Position numbers and translations under genes: made by a program. Source: Bacillota bacterium (lineage in GTDB: Bacteria; Bacillota; Clostridia; Oscillospirales; Acutalibacteraceae). Taken from it: 13,109 nucleotides of DNA. Under the pieces are notes generated by a model. That model had not been told where the DNA came from. It saw only the letters and a list, made by a program, of their open reading frames with translations, and did not search any database. The stretch lies in NCBI GenBank assembly GCA_023397245.1, contig JAEWUH010000267.1, positions 1 through 13,109 of the forward strand, given 5' to 3'. Of the stretch, positions 1 to 6,740 are shown one piece after another (within the stretch, counting starts at the first letter, position 1; every line of letters begins with the position of its first letter).

Positions 1-921
1 GTTGGAGAGCATTCCGCCCGGAACCTGATAGATCAGGGCTTTGGTATTGGTCGCCAGCATCTTCGGGTCGAGCAAACCGCTCTTGATGTATTTCTCACGT
101 ACCGTCATAAAGTACTCGCGGATTTCATTCAGCAGGACAAGGTCAAGCCCGGTATCGTATTCCGTACCCTTCAGCGCCGCCACCATGGATTCGGTAGGCG
201 TATGGGACGTGCCGAGCGCCAGTGGAGACATCGCCGTATCGAGGTAATCGATCCCGGCTTCCACAGCCTTCAGTTCGCACATGGAAGCAAGCCCGGACGT
301 GTAGTGGGTATGCAGCTGAACCGGTATTTTAACCGCCCCTTTGATCGCCTTGACCAGATCATAGGTTTCATAAGGAGTCAGCAAAGCGGCCATATCCTTG
401 ATGCAGATGGAATCCGCGCCGGTTTCCTCAATTTTCTTTGCATAATCGATATAATATTCGTGTGTAAAGACCGGGCCGGTTGTGTAGGAAATTGCTACCT
501 GAGCGTGGGCTCCCTCTTTTTTGGCGGCTTTGATCGCCACCGTGAGGTTTTTAAGGTCGTTCAGAGCATCAAATATACGGATGATATCAATTCCGTTTGC
601 CACGGAACACTGTACAAAGTATTCCAGAACGTCGTCCGCGTAATGACGGTAGCCCAGCATGTTCTGCCCTCTGAACAGCATCTGGAGCTTTGTGTTCGGG
701 CATTTGGCGCGGATCGTCCGGAGCCTCTCCCACGGGTCTTCGTTCAGAAAGCGCAGGCAGGAATCAAAGGTTGCCCCGCCCCAGCACTCCAGCGAATGAA
801 AGCCGACCCGGTCGAGCTTTTCCAGAATCGGCAGCATGTCCTCAATCGGCATTCTGGTCGCAATCAGCGACTGGTGGGCGTCGCGGAGAACCGTTTCGGT
901 AATTCCAATCTTTTTAGCCAT
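1..921 (-). CDS. oadA: Oxaloacetate decarboxylase alpha / transcarboxylase 5S-type carboxyltransferase (3' part cut off)
   Basis: This is the pyruvate/oxaloacetate carboxyltransferase that moves CO2 between biotin and a keto acid. The gene runs off the left edge, leaving the first 307 codons. The start is ATG at 921-919, preceded by an AAGGGGG stretch, 14 bp after the biotin carrier gene. The N-terminus shows the family signature ETVLRDAHQS with metal-binding Asp14, then LFRGQNMLGYRHYADD near residues 82-97. The active-site lysine that is carbamylated in this family is Lys175 in CIKDMA, and the HTH metal ligands are His204 and His206. Residue 179 is Ala, where a Gly (KDMAG) is usual. The fold is a TIM barrel of the PYC/OadA type. 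The C-terminal conserved carboxylase domain, and any fused biotin domain, would lie beyond the window. Because a separate biotin carrier is encoded just upstream, a three-subunit decarboxylase or transcarboxylase is more likely than a full pyruvate carboxylase. Confidence 0.93.
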   Translation of the reverse strand, partial: MAKKIGITETVLRDAHQSLIATRMPIEDMLPILEKLDRVGFHSLECWGGATFDSCLRFLNEDPWERLRTIRAKCPNTKLQMLFRGQNMLGYRHYADDVLEYFVQCSVANGIDIIRIFDALNDLKNLTVAIKAAKKEGAHAQVAISYTTGPVFTHEYYIDYAKKIEETGADSICIKDMAALLTPYETYDLVKAIKGAVKIPVQLHTHYTSGLASMCELKAVEAGIDYLDTAMSPLALGTSHTPTESMVAALKGTEYDTGLDLVLLNEIREYFMTVREKYIKSGLLDPKMLATNTKALIYQVPGGMLSN

Positions 922-935
922 TTCAGTGTGCCCCC

Positions 936-1349
936 TTAATTCAGGGATACAAGAGGAGTACCGGATTCAACGCTGTCTCCTTTGTTTACATGGACGGCGG
1001 CAACGGTCGCATCGTGCGGAGCCATAATCTCGTTTTCCATCTTCATTGCTTCCAGAATCAGGAGGACGTCGCCTTTTTTGATTCCCTGACCGGGTTTGAC
1101 GTTTACGGAAACAATGGTACCGGGCATCGGGGCGGAAATCAGTTCCGCGTCGGCAGGCACATCCTTTGTTGCCGCCGGTGCCGCAGGAGCTGCCGGAGCA
1201 GGCGCGGGAGCCGGTGCCGCGGCGGGCTGCGGAGCAGCTGCCGGAGCGGGAGCCGCAGGAACAGAAACCGGAGCAGCCGCTGTGCCGTCCAATTCTTCGA
1301 CCTGAACATCGTAAGCAGTACCGTTTACCGTTATTCTAAGATTCTTCAT
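936..1349 (-). CDS. Biotin carboxyl carrier protein (biotin/lipoyl-binding subunit)
   Basis: A 137-residue biotin carrier resembling the 1.3S transcarboxylase subunit and the MmdC/GcdC carriers of sodium-pump decarboxylases. The N-terminus (residues 1-20) is the short docking segment seen in these carriers. Residues 24-61 form a flexible Ala/Pro linker, and residues about 65-137 form the biotinyl domain. The biotinylated lysine is Lys103 in EAMKMEN. The start is ATG at 1349 behind a clear AGGAGG in TTTAGGAGGTAAAATAT. It lies between the two carboxyltransferase genes, 37 bp after one and 14 bp before the other, so it probably shuttles CO2 between them. No membrane gamma subunit (OadG) is seen in the visible part of the operon. 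Confidence 0.95.
   Translation of the reverse strand: MKNLRITVNGTAYDVQVEELDGTAAAPVSVPAAPAPAAAPQPAAAPAPAPAPAAPAAPAATKDVPADAELISAPMPGTIVSVNVKPGQGIKKGDVLLILEAMKMENEIMAPHDATVAAVHVNKGDSVESGTPLVSLN
1167..1280 (-). repeat. Low-complexity Ala/Pro-coding repeat in the biotin carrier gene
   Basis: About 114 bp of GC-rich, imperfectly repeated Ala and Pro codons encode residues 24-61 of the biotin carrier (runs such as PAPAPAPAAPAAPAA). It is the swinging linker for the biotin domain. Such repeats often vary in copy number between strains. It also creates spurious Ala/Gly- and Arg/Ser-rich open frames on the opposite strand. Confidence 0.85.
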
Positions 1350-1386
1350 AATATTTTACCTCCTAAATATTGGGATTCAGCAAGGA

Positions 1387-2745
1387 TTACAGCTGTATAT
1401 TACTGTGCTTTTTCGGCAGTCTGGAAGTTCTCTTGCCGGAAAGCATCTCCAGGTTGGAAATGATTTTTGATCTGGTATCCTGCGGCAGTATAATATCGTC
1501 GATATAGCCGTTCGCAGCCGCTGCAAACGGAGACGCTTCTTTTGTCTTGTATTCCTCAATCAGCTTTTTGCGGTCCTCAACCGGATTCTCGGACTCCGAA
1601 AGGCGTTGATTCCAAAGGAAAACAGCGGCTGTCTCCGGCGAAAGCTGCGAAACCACCGCGTTCGGCCAAGCCATGGTATAATCGGCGCCGGATCCGGAAC
1701 CTGCCGCGGCGATATAAACCGGGCCGTAGGCCAAGCCGGTAATCACCGTCACCTTTGCGGTTGTTGCTTCGGAATAGGAGCTGGAAAGCTTGGAAGCTTC
1801 ACGCAATGAAGTAAATTTCTCGGCGTTTACAAACGTAACCACCGGGAGTGAGAACGCGTCGCAGAAGCGGACAAATCGCGCCGCTTTTGCACAGGCATCC
1901 GCGTTGATTTCGCCTTTGAGCGCAACAATTCCCGCAGCCGATCCGCCGATTTCTCCCAAACCGGTCACGGTTGGCTCACCGAATTCTTTGCCCAGCTCGA
2001 TAAAGGTACTCTCATCGCAAACAGCCGTTATCACATCCGTAAAACCGGATTCTTCATTCAGGGATTCCGTACGGTTGATGCTTTGAATGTTCAGCATGGA
2101 GTCGCCGGAAAGATTGTTTGAGGGAAGAATCGCAATAAGCTGGCGGGCAACGGCCAGAGCGTTTTCCTCATTGCCGGCCTCAATATGGCAGAGGCCCGAC
2201 TTTGCGGCCTCTTCACCGGAACCGCCCTCTCCGCTGGTCTGGATGGTAAGCTCCGCCTTGTCCGACATAATTACGATATCTGCGCCGGCTGCGATCATCG
2301 CGGAGGCGCCGATGCAGGGCCCCAAGACAATCGAAATCTGCGGAACAACGCCGGAGGCATTATTGGCGTTCAGCAGAATTTCACCGTATGCGGCAAGCAG
2401 ATCACTGCCCTCATTTAACCGGCCGCCTATGGAATCGTATATTCCGATAACCGGAGCCCCGGTTTTTACCGCCAACGAATAAATTTTATTTATTTTAGCC
2501 GCCTGCGCTTTTGACATTGCGCCGCCGTCTATCTCGCTGTTCTGAACAAACGCATAGGCAGGGCATCCTTCAATCGTACCGAACCCGGCAACGGCTTCCG
2601 TATAATTTTCGCCTGATTTTGCAAAGCTGCCGACTTCAGAGAAGCTGCCTACATCAAATAAAGAGGCAATGCGTTTGAAGGCCGTACTGTCTTTTTTTAT
2701 GTCGATTGCTTCCTGCAGCAGTTCGGCATTGCCGACATTACTCAT
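1387..2745 (-). CDS. Divergent acyl-CoA carboxylase-type carboxyltransferase (12S transcarboxylase / MmdA-like)
   Basis: A 452-residue protein of the crotonase-fold carboxyltransferase family (PccB, MmdA, transcarboxylase 12S). Family members are usually about 510-520 residues. Recognisable parts are FKRIASLFDVGSFSEVG (23-39), the VAGFGTIEG strand (52-60), KTGAPVIGIYDS (94-105), YGEILLNANNASGVVPQIS (120-138), AILPSNN (205-211), GADYTMAWPNA (353-363), and a conserved-looking C-terminus. Several key motifs differ from the family. The N-domain SGGAR oxyanion loop reads SIGGR (105-109), and the YGGAY loop of the C-domain reads YGPVY (340-344). The DxPGFxPG segment is replaced by VNAEKFTS. The region after GPC (142-144) lacks the usual GGAVYSPA and GPDVIKTVTGE. 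The substrate is therefore uncertain. The start is ATG at 2745 behind GGGGGA. It is first in the operon with the biotin carrier and OadA-like subunit, as in transcarboxylase. Confidence 0.85.
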   Translation of the reverse strand: MSNVGNAELLQEAIDIKKDSTAFKRIASLFDVGSFSEVGSFAKSGENYTEAVAGFGTIEGCPAYAFVQNSEIDGGAMSKAQAAKINKIYSLAVKTGAPVIGIYDSIGGRLNEGSDLLAAYGEILLNANNASGVVPQISIVLGPCIGASAMIAAGADIVIMSDKAELTIQTSGEGGSGEEAAKSGLCHIEAGNEENALAVARQLIAILPSNNLSGDSMLNIQSINRTESLNEESGFTDVITAVCDESTFIELGKEFGEPTVTGLGEIGGSAAGIVALKGEINADACAKAARFVRFCDAFSLPVVTFVNAEKFTSLREASKLSSSYSEATTAKVTVITGLAYGPVYIAAAGSGSGADYTMAWPNAVVSQLSPETAAVFLWNQRLSESENPVEDRKKLIEEYKTKEASPFAAAANGYIDDIILPQDTRSKIISNLEMLSGKRTSRLPKKHSNIQL

Positions 2746-2764
2746 TCTTATTCCCCCATTTATG

Positions 2765-2818
2765 AAGGAACCGCTGAATAAATTCCGATATCCATCTTGA
2801 TTTAATCAGTGCTTCCTT
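2765..2818 (-). promoter_or_regulatory. Long imperfect hairpin in the operon leader
   Basis: Arms at 2765-2783 and 2800-2818 are each 19 nt and pair at 16 of 19 positions around a 16-nt loop. It lies wholly inside the predicted leader of the carboxyltransferase operon, between the promoter and the ribosome binding site, and ends about 20 nt before the ATG. No U tract follows, so it is not a simple terminator. It could be an RNA regulatory hairpin, a stabilising 5' structure, or a protein-binding inverted repeat in DNA. Confidence 0.5.
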
Positions 2819-2848
2819 AAATTACTGTTTGATAAATTATTTACAACA

Positions 2849-2877
2849 ATTATAATATATCCACTATAAGTTCGCAA
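2849..2877 (-). promoter_or_regulatory. Promoter of the carboxyltransferase operon
   Basis: On the minus strand there is TTGCGA (-35, plus 2872-2877), a 17-bp spacer and a perfect TATAAT (-10, plus 2849-2854). This is a sigma-A-type promoter. Transcription would start near 2842, giving a leader of about 97 nt before the ATG at 2745. It is the best match in this 307-bp gap. Confidence 0.7.
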
Positions 2878-2973
2878 GCGTTTGTCCAGTTTTTATTGAA
2901 TAAATCATCTAATTCTTACAATTTTTAATTATTTTCGATAAAAATCAAAAGCATTTATCGTTTTTCCGGATAA

Positions 2974-3048
2974 ATCCTGCGGATTGAAAGCCGCCCGCAG
3001 GATCGCTCGGATCCGGCTCTGTTCTGTTCGCTCATAACAAGCCGGATC
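2974..3048 (-). terminator. Two tandem perfect 9-bp inverted repeats after the pseudouridine synthase gene; candidate terminator
   Basis: Just past the end of the minus-strand gene, GATCCGGCT at 3010-3018 pairs with AGCCGGATC at 3040-3048. ATCCTGCGG at 2974-2982 pairs with CCGCAGGAT at 2995-3003. On the minus strand the second hairpin is followed only by TTATCC, a weak U tract. Position favours an end-of-operon terminator, but the missing T run leaves this unsure. The rest of the 2746-3052 gap holds the promoter and leader hairpin of the next operon and AT-rich sequence; I see no gene in it. Confidence 0.45.
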
Positions 3049-3052
3049 GGCG

Positions 3053-3823
3053 TTATTTTCCGCGTTTTGTCCTATCCTGCGCAGACGGTCTTTTTCCGTA
3101 TTTTCTTTTAGCGGCAGTATGGTGATCCTCGTTCCGCGCTTCCGCTTCCGACTGCTTGTCCGCTTTTGCTCCGGCGGTAAGCCTTCTCACTTCTTCGGCG
3201 GTAAGCGTACGCCATTTCCCCGGCTGCAGCATTCCGAGCTTGAGCGGCCCCACCGCGACGCGCTTGAGCCTTGCCACCTCAAGCCCGAGCTGTTCGCACA
3301 TTTTCCGAATCTGGCGGTTCCTTCCCTCATAAAGGACAATTTCCAGCACAACGCGTCCGGGCTCCTGCGAGATCACCTTTATCCCGGCCGGGGCGGTTTT
3401 GCGGTCGTCGATCACCATTCCGACCGCCATCTGTGTAAGCTGGTCTTCCGTAACGGAAGGACGCACGGTAACCCGGTATGTTTTGGGGATGTGCAGTGAA
3501 GGATGCGTCATGGCGTTGGCGAATTCCCCGTCGTTTGTCATGAGCAGCAGGCCTTCGGAATCCCGGTCCAGCCGGCCGACCGGATAGATGCGCTCCGGTA
3601 TGTCCTTAATAAGCTCCGCGACGCATTTCCGGTCCATTTCATCGCTCATGGTGGTAATGAAGCCGCGCGGTTTATGAAGCATGATATAAACTTCCTTGAT
3701 ATGAGTTTCAAGGGGAACCCCGTTTACCTTGATCTGGCCGGCGGAAATCATTTCTTCCGCTTTTCTTCTGGAGGCAACCCCGCAGTCCGCAAGCATTTTT
3801 TGCAGCCTAACATCTTTTGCCAT
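3053..3823 (-). CDS. rluB: Pseudouridine synthase, RluB/RsuA family
   Basis: A 256-residue enzyme that isomerises specific uridines in ribosomal RNA; the 23S-acting RluB (B. subtilis ypuL) is the likeliest match. Residues about 5-36 form the start of an S4 RNA-binding domain (RLQKMLADCGVASRRKAEEMI). The catalytic domain starts near residue 45 and carries the signature GRLDRDSEG (83-91) with catalytic Asp86. EGRNRQIRKM follows, as expected of the family. About 18 residues normally found between the S4 VNG motif and the VYIMLHKPRG strand are missing. The last 40 or so residues are a charged, basic tail that may bind RNA. The start is ATG at 3823 behind AAGGG, 17 bp after the carboxypeptidase gene, so it is last in the scpA-scpB cluster. 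The exact uridine target cannot be told from sequence. Confidence 0.9.
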   Translation of the reverse strand: MAKDVRLQKMLADCGVASRRKAEEMISAGQIKVNGVPLETHIKEVYIMLHKPRGFITTMSDEMDRKCVAELIKDIPERIYPVGRLDRDSEGLLLMTNDGEFANAMTHPSLHIPKTYRVTVRPSVTEDQLTQMAVGMVIDDRKTAPAGIKVISQEPGRVVLEIVLYEGRNRQIRKMCEQLGLEVARLKRVAVGPLKLGMLQPGKWRTLTAEEVRRLTAGAKADKQSEAEARNEDHHTAAKRKYGKRPSAQDRTKRGK

Positions 3824-3840
3824 TCATTTTCACCCTTCGT

Positions 3841-4983
3841 TTATTTTAATAAAAACAGTTTTTTCAATCTGTCCAGAAACACTTCAAACAGATTTGCCGG
3901 TACTTCCCTTTTCGGGACTTTTTCCTTCGCCGTTATGTCCGTCTGGGCAATGGTCTTTGCGTCCAGCGTATAGCGAACCGTTCCCACCACCTGCCCCTGT
4001 TCGATCGGCGCGTAAAGGAACCTCGGTATTTCAACGGTTCTTTTCATACGGAGACTTTCCTCCGTATCCAATACGACGTTGTTTCCGTCGGTGCCGCAGA
4101 CCTCGACGCTCCCTTTCAGGCCGCCGACTACCGCAACCGAAGCCGAGAAGCCGGAATCGTCAATTACGCAGCTTGTCAATTTTGAAAAGCCGTAATCCAG
4201 AAGCTTCTGATGGTCGTTCCAGTCGTCCGGCGCGTTGAGCGTGACCGCGATCAAACGGATACCGCTCCTTTGCGCGGCGGATACAAGGCACCGCCCGGCA
4301 TTCTTTGTAAAACCGGTTTTAACGCCCGTGCAGCCCTCGTACATGCTTAACAGTTTATTATGGTTCGTTAAGCGGCGCGTATGTTCCGGGTTAATGTACT
4401 CCACATCCATATGCTGACTTCCGGCTATTTCGGCAAAATCAGGATTCTTCATCGCCGCCGCTGCCAGAACCGCCAGATCGTGCGCGGTCGTATAATGCTC
4501 TTTATCGTCAAGTCCGGACGGCGTAACGAAATGCGTGTCGTTAAGCCGGAGTTCCTTTGCCCTCTGGTTCATCTTCCGGGCAAACCCCTCCAGATTGCCG
4601 CCGATGGCAATCGCCGCCGAATTTGCGGCGTCATTGCCGGAAACGGTAAGCATCCCCGCAGCAAGAGATTTCAGGGTGACCTGATCACCCGGAAGAAGGC
4701 CCATGGAGGAACCCTCTACCCGAACCATTTCACTGGTAATGGTAATAATCCGGTTATTGACCGCCGCTTCTTCCAGCGTAATCAGAGCGGTCATAATTTT
4801 GGTTGTGCTGGCCATGGAAAGCCGCCTGTTTTCCTCCTTCGCATAGATAATCTTCCCGTCGTCCGCATTGATGAGAACCGCGGCCTTTGCGGTAACCTGC
4901 GGCTGTGTGTCCGCAAAAACCGGGAACGGAAAAGCAGCCAAAAGAGTGAAAACCAGCACGGAACAAATTATTTTTTTTAACAA
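3841..4983 (-). CDS. D-alanyl-D-alanine carboxypeptidase (PBP5/DacB/DacF family)
   Basis: A serine-type D,D-carboxypeptidase that trims the terminal D-Ala from peptidoglycan stem peptides outside the membrane. From the TTG start at 4983 it is 380 residues. Residues 1-24 form a signal peptide (MLKKIICSVL, hydrophobic core, cut near VFA/DT). The three penicillin-binding motifs are present: STTK at 59-62 with nucleophile Ser59, SGN at 115-117 and KTG at 222-224. A C-terminal beta domain (about 275-360) and an amphipathic tail (FEVFLDRLKKLFLLK) suit membrane attachment. A GTG at 4992 is also in frame, but AGGTGG at 4989-4994 sits at the right distance only for the TTG. Its place next to gerW and rluB resembles the B. 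subtilis dacB region, so a role in spore cortex or sporulation wall synthesis is likely but not shown. Confidence 0.93.
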   Translation of the reverse strand: MLKKIICSVLVFTLLAAFPFPVFADTQPQVTAKAAVLINADDGKIIYAKEENRRLSMASTTKIMTALITLEEAAVNNRIITITSEMVRVEGSSMGLLPGDQVTLKSLAAGMLTVSGNDAANSAAIAIGGNLEGFARKMNQRAKELRLNDTHFVTPSGLDDKEHYTTAHDLAVLAAAAMKNPDFAEIAGSQHMDVEYINPEHTRRLTNHNKLLSMYEGCTGVKTGFTKNAGRCLVSAAQRSGIRLIAVTLNAPDDWNDHQKLLDYGFSKLTSCVIDDSGFSASVAVVGGLKGSVEVCGTDGNNVVLDTEESLRMKRTVEIPRFLYAPIEQGQVVGTVRYTLDAKTIAQTDITAKEKVPKREVPANLFEVFLDRLKKLFLLK

Positions 4984-5002
4984 AGCAACCACCTGCCTAT
5001 AA

Positions 5003-5031
5003 AATATATGCAGGCGGCTGCTTCAATATTG
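5003..5031 (-). promoter_or_regulatory. Candidate sigma-E-like sporulation promoter before the carboxypeptidase gene
   Basis: On the minus strand CAATATT (plus 5025-5031) is followed by a 14-bp spacer and CATATATT (plus 5003-5010). The B. subtilis sigma-E consensus as I know it is KMATATT, 14-15 bp, CATACAHT, so the matches are 6 of 7 and 7 of 8. It fills the 43-bp gap between gerW and the carboxypeptidase gene. The start site near 4996 would leave about 13 nt of leader, compatible with the TTG start. AT-rich motifs can arise by chance. Confidence 0.4.
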
Positions 5032-5035
5032 ACTA

Positions 5036-5500
5036 TTAAATTTGCGGATCTTCCAGCTTTACGTCTCCGGTGCTGCCCTCGGATTTAAAATCGTCTTTCT
5101 TCTCCGCCCTGGGCTTTTTGTTTTCGCCTTTTTTGCTGCCTACAAAGTCGCTGATTTTGTCTACGACTTCCGGAAACATTCCGATGATACGGTCCGCCGT
5201 GCTGTTGTACGGATCAATCTGAAGCAGTTTCACGTTGCCGTTGCAGATCGTGATGAAAGCAACCGGGTTAATGGAAACGCCCGCGCCGGTGCCGCCGCCG
5301 AAAAACTCTTTTTCCGTCTGAACCTTGGAGGGAAAATCCGAACCGCCGGAAGCAAAGCCGTAGCTGATCTTTGAAACCGGAATAATAATCGATCCGTCCG
5401 GCGACGTAATCGGGTCGCCGACGATGGAATTGATATCCACCATTTGTTTGATTTTTTCAAGCGTCGTATTCATCATGCCTTCAATAGGATGGTCGCTCAT
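5036..5500 (-). CDS. gerW: GerW family sporulation/germination protein (YtfJ)
   Basis: A 154-residue protein of the GerW/YtfJ family, found in spore formers and linked in B. subtilis to the germination response; its biochemical function is not known. The core is residues 7-120: an N-terminal helix (MMNTTLEKIKQMVD), the strand segment GDPITSPDGSIIIPVSKIS (28-46), a Gly-rich loop FFGGGTGAGV (66-75), and PVAFITICNGNVKLLQ. The tail after residue 120 is charged and probably disordered. The start is ATG at 5500 behind AAGGCGG, only 1 bp after the DUF2953 stop. The ytfI-ytfJ (DUF2953-GerW) pairing is common in Firmicutes and supports joint action. Confidence 0.93.
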   Translation of the reverse strand: MSDHPIEGMMNTTLEKIKQMVDINSIVGDPITSPDGSIIIPVSKISYGFASGGSDFPSKVQTEKEFFGGGTGAGVSINPVAFITICNGNVKLLQIDPYNSTADRIIGMFPEVVDKISDFVGSKKGENKKPRAEKKDDFKSEGSTGDVKLEDPQI

Positions 5501-5501
5501 T

Positions 5502-6158
5502 TTAATGCACCGCCTTATTCTTCGTTTTTGTTCTTTTAAATTTTGATAAAATACCGGTTTCCTTTAAGACCTTTAAAAATTTAATCAGCGCTGACAGTCC
5601 GTAGGAAACAAGAAACAGCAACAGGATATGAATCTTTCCGTCAAAGCGGATCCTGCTTTCTTCCGACTGAAAATCCGGAACAATGTTGATATGATAGTCC
5701 TTGCACTTCATATTGTTGACCAGAACGCCGAAGGATGTATAAACCACCGAGCAGACATTCCCGTAAAGGATCGCCGTTTGGGCGGCGTCACCGTCCGCAA
5801 CGGCGATATCCGTGGAAATACGGTCGATCACCATATGGGACAGAAGTTTTTTTGCCGTTCCGGTTGCGATTGAGGCAAGTCTTTTTACAATATTCAGAAA
5901 GCCGGATAACCCTCTTTGCTTTATTATGTCCCGAATTACCGATTCTGTTTCATCGGTTTTCTCAATATTTTCTTCTTTTTTCTCCGGTTCCTGCTTTTCC
6001 TCTTTCTCCTCAGCCGGCTCAACCGTATACCGGAAAAACAAATACCGTATCTTCACCGCCGCCTCGTTTTCGTAATGGGCATATACGGTAACCGGGCAAA
6101 GCAAAAGAATCAGGAAGAAAAGAAGAACCGATGCGATAATGATCAATGCAGTCGTCAT
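5502..6158 (-). CDS. DUF2953 membrane protein (YtfI-like)
   Basis: A 218-residue protein of the DUF2953 family, whose function is unknown. A transmembrane segment at about residues 4-24 is followed by a short beta-like stretch, a strongly charged Glu/Lys linker (49-70), and an amphipathic region. The family core, roughly 108-172, includes ISTDIAVADGDAAQTAILYG. A second hydrophobic segment lies at about 175-195, and the C-terminus is basic. The start is ATG at 6158 behind GGAGG. It is 30 bp after scpB and immediately before gerW. Because its partner is a spore protein, a role at the forespore membrane is possible, but this is inference. Confidence 0.85.
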   Translation of the reverse strand: MTTALIIIASVLLFFLILLLCPVTVYAHYENEAAVKIRYLFFRYTVEPAEEKEEKQEPEKKEENIEKTDETESVIRDIIKQRGLSGFLNIVKRLASIATGTAKKLLSHMVIDRISTDIAVADGDAAQTAILYGNVCSVVYTSFGVLVNNMKCKDYHINIVPDFQSEESRIRFDGKIHILLLFLVSYGLSALIKFLKVLKETGILSKFKRTKTKNKAVH

Positions 6159-6188
6159 AAAGCCTCCAAAAACGATTTGGAACGCCGT

Positions 6189-6740
6189 TTAAGCATCCGA
6201 CGCTTCCGCTGTTTCTTCTTCACCGGACTGCTTTTGCGGGAGCGGAGGCAGTTCACTCAGCGAGGAAATGGAAAGGCACCTTAAAAAGTCCGGCGTGGTT
6301 CCGTAAAGCAGCGGCCTGCCCGGCAGTTCCAGCCTGCCGCGCTCTTCAATCAGCCCCTTGGACGTCAAACTGCCCAGCACGCCCGAGCAGTCAACGCCGC
6401 GAATCTGCTCGATAAACGCTTTGGTTACCGGCTGATTGTAGGCAACGATTGCAAGAACCTCCATAGCCGCCTGCGAAAGCGGCGTGTTCCTGCGCATATC
6501 CATAACCTTGCGCACATGCCCGGCATACTCCGGGTTGGTGCACATCTGATAATTATTTTCAAGCTTTACAATCCGGACGCCCGCATCCGGCCGATTAAAC
6601 TCGTCCATCAAATTTTTAAGCATTTTTGAAGCAGTGGGAACGTCAAGTTCCAGAGCTTCCGCAATCCGGTTTACGGAAACCGGGTCTCCGCTGGAAAAAA
6701 GGATTGCTTCTATTGCTCCCTGAAGCTTTTTGATTTCCAA
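6189..6740 (-). CDS. scpB: Segregation and condensation protein ScpB
   Basis: A 183-residue subunit of the Smc-ScpA-ScpB condensin that organises and separates replicated chromosomes; ScpB dimers bind the kleisin ScpA. It has two winged-helix domains, roughly residues 5-85 and 90-165. Typical stretches are LQGAIEAILFSSGDPV near the N-terminus, TPLSQAAMEVLAIVAYNQPVTKA in the middle and GRPLLYGTTPDFL near the end. The C-terminus is acidic. The start appears to be TTG at 6740: family members begin at this point and no in-frame ATG or GTG lies nearby. It overlaps the end of scpA by 31 bp, which suggests coupled translation. Confidence 0.95.
   Translation of the reverse strand: MEIKKLQGAIEAILFSSGDPVSVNRIAEALELDVPTASKMLKNLMDEFNRPDAGVRIVKLENNYQMCTNPEYAGHVRKVMDMRRNTPLSQAAMEVLAIVAYNQPVTKAFIEQIRGVDCSGVLGSLTSKGLIEERGRLELPGRPLLYGTTPDFLRCLSISSLSELPPLPQKQSGEEETAEASDA

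Noticed and set aside
202..939. Plus-strand open frame of 245 codons opposite oadA
   Set aside because: It is a shadow of the clearly recognised OadA-type gene on the minus strand.
990..1463. Plus-strand frames opposite the biotin carrier (Arg/Ser-rich and Ala/Gly-rich)
   Set aside because: They are mirror translations of the Ala/Pro linker repeat.
2936..2965. CGATAAA/TTTATCG hairpin followed by TTTTT on the plus strand, resembling a terminator
   Set aside because: The stem is only 7 AT-rich base pairs and no plus-strand gene lies upstream, so it has nothing to terminate.
4984..4992. GTG start for the carboxypeptidase, three codons longer
   Set aside because: The GTG overlaps the only ribosome binding site (AGGTGG); the TTG at 4983 is properly spaced and gives a normal signal peptide.
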